Shown here: piece after piece, positions 59,575 to 64,000 of the stretch
Position numbering within the stretch: position 1 is the first letter of the stretch
Layout: every line of letters starts with the position of its first letter
Assembly (NCBI RefSeq): GCF_017792385.1
Contig: NZ_CP051230.1
Span: 682,001-746,000 of the forward strand
Reading direction: 5' to 3'
Source of the DNA: Hyphomonas sp.
GTDB taxonomy: Bacteria; Pseudomonadota; Alphaproteobacteria; Caulobacterales; Hyphomonadaceae
DNA length: 64,000 nucleotides
The notes under the pieces: generated by a model
What the model was told of the DNA's origin: nothing
What the model saw: the letters and a program-made list of their open reading frames with translations, nothing else
The model's database searches: none
Made by a program: the position numbers and the translations under genes

Positions 59575-60390
59575 CTATACCAGATAATTCAATGCTTTAG
59601 CCGATTTCGCAGGTGTCTCGGACTTTCGCTTTTCAAGGAAGTTGTTCAACGCCTTTCGGTCGCCTTCTGTCAAGTATGGCTCAACGCCACTATCTGCGAG
59701 CATCGCGGCAATATCTAGAGCGTTAATGTCTCGGCAAAGTGCAGAAGAAACTCCGGCATGGTTCGCCTTCTCGTCTTCACTCATGTGAACAGTCAACCAT
59801 TCAGACAGCCTGTTGATATAGTCTGCAGAAGGATCAAGATTTTCTGCCGACCACTTCGGACCCGTAAAAGAGTGACCATGATCGATTAGCCAGATAGCAT
59901 CCTTTCCACCAAAAATCAGGTTTCCTGCATGCCGGTCGATATTTGCGACCCACGTGTCAAAAGCATATAACTTACCCAAATCTGCCCAAGCGATTAGTTC
60001 TTTTAGCAGACCAAGAATTTGGCCGTGGTCTACGGCCTGCAGTCTAAATCTCAGGCTTGGCGTGCTAACATCCGCACTGGCAAGAACAAGAGGAAGACCA
60101 TCAACGGTTTTGGGACCTTTTTTTGCAGGCAGGCTATTATCTCTCACGACTGCCAGATAAGTGATGGGGATGGGCAGCCCTAGAGCAGTGGCGCATGCTG
60201 AAGCTAGCAATTCATTACAAAGCTCCTTCGGCTCAAGGTCCTTCAAGATTGCAGAACAAGTTGTCAAACCCGCCGTAAGTATCTGTCCGCGGTAAGTATC
60301 GTTCACATTGCCTTCTTTGAAGGGCTGAGCGCCAGCCAGAACCGAAGCCAACCGTATGGATTGGTGTTTTGGTATTTCTGTGGTCAACAC
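59575..60390 (-). CDS. HipA-like kinase family protein
   Basis: 271 residues. The catalytic loop is FDTWVANIDRHAGNLIF (144-160) with Asp152 and Asn157, and the metal-binding motif is WLIDHG (167-172) with Asp170. This is the compact 'HipA_2'-type kinase fold related to HipA and PI3/4 kinases, lacking HipA's N-terminal subdomain. HipA toxins phosphorylate tRNA synthetases; the target here is unknown. GTG 60390, with TTG 60387 close behind; GGGGGGAG upstream. It leads a two-gene, low-G+C cassette with no HipB-like HTH antitoxin visible. Confidence 0.75.
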   Translation of the reverse strand: MLTTEIPKHQSIRLASVLAGAQPFKEGNVNDTYRGQILTAGLTTCSAILKDLEPKELCNELLASACATALGLPIPITYLAVVRDNSLPAKKGPKTVDGLPLVLASADVSTPSLRFRLQAVDHGQILGLLKELIAWADLGKLYAFDTWVANIDRHAGNLIFGGKDAIWLIDHGHSFTGPKWSAENLDPSADYINRLSEWLTVHMSEDEKANHAGVSSALCRDINALDIAAMLADSGVEPYLTEGDRKALNNFLEKRKSETPAKSAKALNYLV

Positions 60391-60793
60391 TCCCCCCCTA
60401 TTTGAACCTACATCTATCTTTCATGGCTCGATCTGTCTATCATAGATTGCTATGCGGACGGGGTTCATACACCCTTAATTTCTGAAAGATATCTGCCCAC
60501 ATATGGGACCGCCCAGCACCGCACCACTTCGCCGTGCCGTAGCAGGCGGGTTAGCGAAGCGTAACCCGCCTGCCGCCCCTTCGTCCTTCGACCCCGGCTT
60601 TCACCGGGGCAAGCCCCGCTCAGGATGAGTCCGCTTCTTGCGGCTGGCTCCGCGCTCCAACGGCGGGAGACCCCGGCATGCGCCGGGGATGCGGACTTTG
60701 CGGGGATAGAGGTTTGCACTCTCCCCCCGCAGGCCCCTGCGGCGGCAGGGGCCCATCTCCAGCTCCCTCCTCAAGCGCTTCAGGCGATGGCGG

Positions 60794-60824
60794 GAGATGG
60801 ATACCTGCCTTCGCAGGTATCTCC
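60794..60824. repeat. Hairpin with ATACCTGC/GCAGGTAT arms
   Basis: Perfect 8-bp arms and a CTTC loop, extended outwards by a GGAGAT/ATCTCC pairing with a 4-base bulge. A related motif (CCTGC-GAAA-GCAGG) occurs at 61101-61114. Confidence 0.5.
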
Positions 60825-61413
60825 GGGCTTGAATTATCGCCCTCACCATCCCCCCACCACACTCGCCGCACCGGCCCGAGATGGGCCCCCAGATGGCCTG
60901 TGGCCATCGGGGGTGACGACCTTTTGGGAGGAGAGATCGGCCTTTCCCAATCCGACGCACAGCCCCTCATGCGATGATGGTGACCTGCCCTTCCGGGAGC
61001 CGGATCAGGTACCGTTCTGGTCGGAGAGGCAGGGACAGGATGGGCCTTGCGGGAGACAGACGGTCCCGCATGGCCCTAGGCAGGTCAGGCCAGGGTGAGC
61101 CTGCGAAAGCAGGTAGGGAACCCGCCTCGTCCGGCAGCCCGGGAGACATCCCCGGATGGACTTCCCGTGTGAAAAGCACGGAAGACCCGTTCGTGCGGCG
61201 CCGGTAACGAAGACCCGGGACCATGGGCCCCCATGAGGGTGTCCCGCCGAAGCCCCTGTCCGGCGCGGCGGGCGGTAACGCTCCATTCCGTAGCCTTGTT
61301 CAGTTCCAGGCGGAGCGCCACGGCGCCCGCCGCGCCATGGCTCTGTTGGGGCCGGTTGTTGGATCCCCGGATGGCGCGCGCCAGTCCGGCCAAACGCGTT
61401 GGAGGAAACCTCG

Positions 61414-61516
61414 CAGACCCCCACCTGTCCTCCCCCTTGCAGGGGGAGGAACGCAGACAGCAGCCGCCTTGCTTGAGGGGCCGTTCTCCCCCTTGCAAAG
61501 GGGGAGTTAGAGGGGG
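61414..61516. repeat. Dispersed palindromic repeat, copy 2 (about 103 bp)
   Basis: This is the partner of 535-636, in the same orientation: CAGACCCCCACCTGTCCTCC.. to ..GGGGAGTTAGAGGGGG, with both internal hairpins kept. Differences fall partly in loops and partly as paired changes, which suggests that structure is maintained. Confidence 0.8.
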
Positions 61517-61620
61517 ATCGCGATGGCATGGCCATCGCCCTTCGCCAGCTCAGGCGGAGGGGGGTGAGGCAGGACAGGCCCGGCGCAGCGATACCCGCCA
61601 ACCCCGTCCCGCCTTCAACC

Positions 61621-61683
61621 CTGTCATCCCGGAAAATCCGTCAGGATTTATCCGGGACCCAGACACTGGGTGCGGGATGACAG
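61621..61683. repeat. Nested hairpin element with CTGTCATCCCG/CGGGATGACAG arms
   Basis: An 11-bp perfect terminal stem encloses AATCC-GTCA-GGATT and ACCCAG-ACA-CTGGGT. Similar CTGTCATCCCG-type intergenic repeats are known in alphaproteobacteria. Confidence 0.65.
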
Positions 61684-61812
61684 GAACGGGACGATACAAT
61701 CCGTCCTTCTGCTCCCCCGCCTGCGGAGGAGGTGGCAGGCGGCGCAGCCGGCTGACGGAGGGGGGATTCCGGACCCGCGGCACCAGCCCCCTCCGCCTCG
61801 CGGGGCTCGGCA

Positions 61813-61834
61813 CCTCCCCCGCATGCGGGGGAGG
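61813..61834 (-). terminator. 22-bp perfect palindrome just after nhaC (possible terminator)
   Basis: CCTCCCCCGCATGCGGGGGAGG reads the same on both strands and lies 9 bases downstream of the nhaC stop. No T-run follows on the minus strand, so it may be a repeat element rather than an intrinsic terminator. Confidence 0.4.
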
Positions 61835-61842
61835 ATTTCCCC

Positions 61843-63201
61843 CTATGCCATCAGGGCGCCGGCGATCAGGTAGAGCGCCACGGCCAGCCCGCCGGTGACC
61901 AGCGCATAGGGCATCTGGGTGCGGACATGGTCGATATGGTCACAGCCCGCCGCCAGCGAGGCGATGATCGTCGTGTCGGAGATCGGCGAGCAATGGTCGC
62001 CGAAGACACCGCCGCCCAGCACCGCTGCCAGCACCAGCGAGGGCGGCAGGCCGAGCGCGGCGGCGAGCGGCATGGCGATGGGGATCATGATGCCATAGGT
62101 GCCCCAGCTGGTGCCGGTCATGAAGGCGGTCACGCCCGCCACGACAAACAGCACGGCCGGCACGATGACCGGCAAGACGAACTGGGCCGCAACGCCCGAC
62201 AGGAAGGCCCCCGTGCCGAGCACGCGCAGACTGTCGCCGAGCGCGATGGAGAGGAAGAGAATGGTCACCACAGGCACCATTTCGGCAATCCCGGCAAAGC
62301 CGCGTGCCTGCAGGCCGCCCTTCGGAAAGGCCTTGCCCAGCGCCAGCAGCCCGGCCGCCACGGCCATGGCCAGGCACACCGCCCAGAGGATCGACTGGCT
62401 GCCGCTGCCGGCCAATATGTTGCCGCCGCCGGTCCAAGCCATGAAGCCGAGCGCGCCGGCAATCATCACGGCCAGCGGCAGCCACATATATATCGCGCGC
62501 GTCGGCGCGACGGGCGCGTCTGCTTCGGCCTGCACGCCGGCGCCCTGCCCCGCCGTTTTCATCGGGCCGAAGACCCGGCCGGTGAACACGGTGGCATATA
62601 CGCCGGCCAGCGTCAGGAGGGCATAGAAATTCCACGGGATCGTGCCCGCCACCACGCCGATCGGACTGTCAAAGCCATAGGGCTCGACCAGGCCGAGCGC
62701 ATAGGCGCCCCAGCCATTCAGCAGGATCAGCGCGCTGATCGGGGCCGAGGTGGAATCGATGATATAGGCGAGCCGCTCGCGCGACAGGCCATGCGCATCG
62801 AACAGGCGCTGGCCCAGCACGCCGCTGCTCAGCAGGCTGACATTTGTCTCGACGAAGATGGCTGTGCCCGCCAGCGCCGGGGCCAGGGCAGCGCGGCGCG
62901 GCGTCGATGCCAGGCCCCGCCGCATCAGGCCGCGCACCAGCGCCTCGACGCCGCCGGAATCGCGCATCCAGGCGATCAGCGCACCGATCAGCAGGCAGAA
63001 CAACAGGACGCGTGTATTGCCGGGGCTCTCGAACACGCCGACCGCACGGTCAATCGCGCCCAGCGCGCCGAGGCCCGGATGAAAGCCGGCAATCAGTGTT
63101 TCCGAGGCCAGCAATGCCAGGCCCAGCGCGGCATAGACATTGCGCGTCGCCAGCGCGACCAGGATCGCCAGCACGGGCGGCAGTATCGTCAGAATGTCCA
63201 G
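61843..63201 (-). CDS. NhaC-family Na+/H+ antiporter, probable CTG start
   Basis: 452 residues with about 11 membrane helices. The family motifs are AGTAIFVETNVSLLSSG, YIIDSTSAPISALILLNGW, MTGTSWGTYGIMIPIAMPLA and GGGVFGDHCSPISDTTIIASLAAGCDHIDHV, the last being the ion-binding signature of NhaC-type carriers. It exchanges Na+ (or an organic acid) for H+ across the inner membrane. The start: the first ATG/GTG/TTG is GTG 63174, but LDILTILPPVLAILVALATRN upstream matches the family N-terminus and AAGGAGG lies 7 bases before CTG 63201, so I choose CTG. Confidence 0.88.
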   Translation of the reverse strand: MDILTILPPVLAILVALATRNVYAALGLALLASETLIAGFHPGLGALGAIDRAVGVFESPGNTRVLLFCLLIGALIAWMRDSGGVEALVRGLMRRGLASTPRRAALAPALAGTAIFVETNVSLLSSGVLGQRLFDAHGLSRERLAYIIDSTSAPISALILLNGWGAYALGLVEPYGFDSPIGVVAGTIPWNFYALLTLAGVYATVFTGRVFGPMKTAGQGAGVQAEADAPVAPTRAIYMWLPLAVMIAGALGFMAWTGGGNILAGSGSQSILWAVCLAMAVAAGLLALGKAFPKGGLQARGFAGIAEMVPVVTILFLSIALGDSLRVLGTGAFLSGVAAQFVLPVIVPAVLFVVAGVTAFMTGTSWGTYGIMIPIAMPLAAALGLPPSLVLAAVLGGGVFGDHCSPISDTTIIASLAAGCDHIDHVRTQMPYALVTGGLAVALYLIAGALMA

Positions 63202-63885
63202 GGCCCGGCCTCCTTGCGTGCACGCGGCTCACCTAAGCGCATTCGCCGCCCGATGCCCAGCGCCCTGTATGACGGGCGGGGGCGCGGCCGGGATTTTGAC
63301 CCAGGATTCGGGCCCGGTCACAAAACTGTGAAATTCTCGTCGGAAGGGACTCGACTCAAGGGCAGTTTTGGGGAATCATTTCGGTTAGCCAACGAAATCC
63401 GGGCGGGCGCCAACCCGCTTCAGGAGCGGCGGCAAGTACATCGCCCTCGACGGAAGGGCCGGGCCAGAAGCAAGGCTGCGAGAGCAGCGGCGCAAAGGGC
63501 CAGGCGGGACCGCGAGACAAGGCAGGCGATGTCTTCGATGAGGGGAGCTAGACCCCGAGCGAAGGGCTGTAGGACGTGACCGGAGCGCGATCCGAAACAC
63601 GTCACCAAAGGAAAATCCGAAAGGATTTCCGGCGGTTAGGTCAGGCTGACGCGAACTCGCCCGTGCGAATGAGGGAAAGTCTGATCCGGGAGACGGCCTT
63701 GGGCGCAAGCCCGCTCGCAAGATGTGTGGCGGCGACCAGACCGGATCCTGACAAAGGGCAAAAGAAAAGGCCCGCTTTCGCGAGCCCGATCCTTGCCCGG
63801 TGTCAATCGAGGACCGACAACGAGTGCATGCACAATGTCTCGATAGTCTGATTCGAAGCACCAGAGAAGGTGTGATCGTCCGCGA
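63202..63885. other. Structured intergenic region with no convincing gene
   Basis: The open frames here have poor composition and no recognisable product. The stretch 63400-63560 is purine-rich. Hairpins include GACGTG..CACGTC (63575-63603), GGAAAATCC-GAAA-GGATTTCC (63610-63630) and GGCCCGC-TTTC-GCGAGCC (63769-63786; on the minus strand followed by TTTTCTTTT, so terminator-like). I checked by eye for RNase P, tmRNA, SRP and 6S RNA signatures and did not find them. A small RNA is possible. Confidence 0.45.
63752..63786 (-). terminator. Possible minus-strand terminator
   Basis: On the minus strand GGCTCGC-GAAA-GCGGGCC (one T-G pair) is followed by TTTTCTTTTGCC. It would end a transcript entering from the right, for example that of the partial gene at the window edge or a small RNA. 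Confidence 0.5.
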
Positions 63886-63902
63886 TCACACCTTCTTTTT
63901 TG
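63867..63902. terminator. Strong hairpin terminator GAAGGTGTGATCG-TCCG-CGATCACACCTTC
   Basis: A perfect 13-bp stem with a 4-base loop, followed on the plus strand by a run of T. It would end any rightward transcript from 63202-63866. On the minus strand it overlaps the stop codon of the edge gene, so it may serve both directions. Confidence 0.8.
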
Positions 63903-64000
63903 CGCGCGGCGGTTTTCCGGAATTCGCCTCTTGCGCGAGTCCGGCCGCAGACGCCGCCGCAACCCCTGCCCCGTCTCGCGCGTAGTCTCTGCGAACCCGA
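63886..64000 (-). CDS. C-terminal end of a leftward gene (truncated by window edge)
   Basis: The frame from the window edge is open to TGA at 63888-63886 and ends ..GKPPRAKKKV, a basic Lys-rich tail, preceded by an Ala/Gly-rich stretch (GVAAASAAGLAQEANS). Codon use is consistent with coding. The stop lies inside the strong hairpin terminator. About 37 residues are too few to name the protein. Confidence 0.4.
   Translation of the reverse strand, partial: RVRRDYARDGAGVAAASAAGLAQEANSGKPPRAKKKV

Larger units (their letters stand above)
60391..61842. repeat. 1.45-kb non-coding mosaic of palindromic elements
   Basis: No credible gene is present; open frames here are products of GC-rich repeats. 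Elements include ATACCTGC-CTTC-GCAGGTAT (60801-60820) inside a longer stem, the REP-like repeat copy 2 (61414-61516), an 11-bp stem CTGTCATCCCG/CGGGATGACAG (61621-61683) enclosing two smaller hairpins, and the 22-bp perfect palindrome centred at 61823. The tract separates the low-G+C kinase cassette from nhaC. Confidence 0.7.

Noticed and set aside
61005..61601. Minus-strand open frame (198 residues) in the repeat mosaic
   Set aside because: The translation (e.g. SNSPFARGR, LPLQGGG) is the typical product of the palindromic repeat itself; a protein is not supported.
61927..63579. 550-residue plus-strand open frame over nhaC
   Set aside because: It is opposite the antiporter, composed mainly of Arg, Gly, His and Gln, and has no ribosome site.
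63385..63861. Minus-strand open frame (158 residues) near the right edge
   Set aside because: Arg/Ser/Pro-rich composition, no motif and no Shine-Dalgarno sequence; the region is better described as structured non-coding DNA.
63250..63870. RNase P RNA, tmRNA, SRP RNA or 6S RNA
   Set aside because: None of the conserved cores of these RNAs that I know is visible by eye in either strand.

Overview
The window is a GC-rich, densely coding chromosomal segment of an alphaproteobacterium. The closest fit is the Caulobacterales/Hyphomonadaceae side of the class. The case rests on a class I lysyl-tRNA synthetase, a complete Caulobacter-type tad/cpa pilus locus, a CPCNR-type AhpC with AhpD and OxyR, and a dcw cluster with murE of the meso-diaminopimelate type. 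I found no rRNA, tRNA, CRISPR array, insertion sequence or integrase.

Layout. 1-3.3 kb: the end of a gene, a lipoprotein, class I LysRS, then a lower-GC two-gene cassette (Cas2-like small protein plus HEPN-motif protein). 3.4-5.1 kb: a membrane protein/XRE regulator pair, then iron storage (Bfd, bacterioferritin). 5.1-13.3 kb: a K+ channel, pheT and pheS with an unrelated membrane protein gene between them, rplT-rpmI, an S10 peptidase and infC, which appears to start at ATA. 13.4-21.1 kb: two LPS-type glycosyltransferases, two alpha/beta hydrolases, a DJ-1/PfpI protein, an epimerase-like protein, a TPR protein and an M17 aminopeptidase. 21.2-33.4 kb: the tad locus (tadD; flp-cpaA-B-C-D-E-F-tadB-tadC leftward; a stand-alone secretin N-domain protein and two TadE/TadG pseudopilin-like proteins rightward). 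33.4-48.3 kb: a UMF1-type MFS transporter and the dcw cluster mraZ-rsmH-ftsL-ftsI-murE-murF-mraY-murD-ftsW-murG-murC, read leftward and interrupted by one opposing DUF3291 gene. 48.7-51.1 kb: ahpD, ahpC and divergent oxyR. 51.1-54.9 kb: a MarR-GNAT fusion, an NtrC-type regulator, a small NepR-like protein and a PilZ protein. 54.9-60.4 kb: uvrB with atypical lower-GC genes on both sides (HNH nuclease plus a small protein; HipA-like kinase plus a partner). 60.4-61.8 kb: a 1.45-kb mosaic of palindromic repeats. 61.8-64 kb: an NhaC-family antiporter that probably starts at CTG, then about 0.7 kb of structured DNA without a convincing gene, and the tail of a leftward gene at the edge.

How the genes work together. 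The tad genes encode a whole Flp pilus machine: pilin, prepilin peptidase, secretin, ATPase, inner-membrane platform, localisation ATPase and minor pilins. The dcw genes cover lipid-linked peptidoglycan precursor synthesis (MurC-G, MraY) and the septal synthase FtsW-FtsI, with overlapping stop/start codons that suggest translational coupling. AhpC, AhpD and OxyR form a peroxide-response unit with a strong OxyR-like site between ahpC and oxyR. Bfd and Bfr form an iron release/storage pair.

Most novel candidates: the Cas2-like/HEPN cassette, the HipA-like kinase pair and the HNH pair around uvrB, the stand-alone secretin N-domain protein, the non-canonical starts of infC (ATA) and nhaC (CTG), and the palindrome-rich non-coding tracts.
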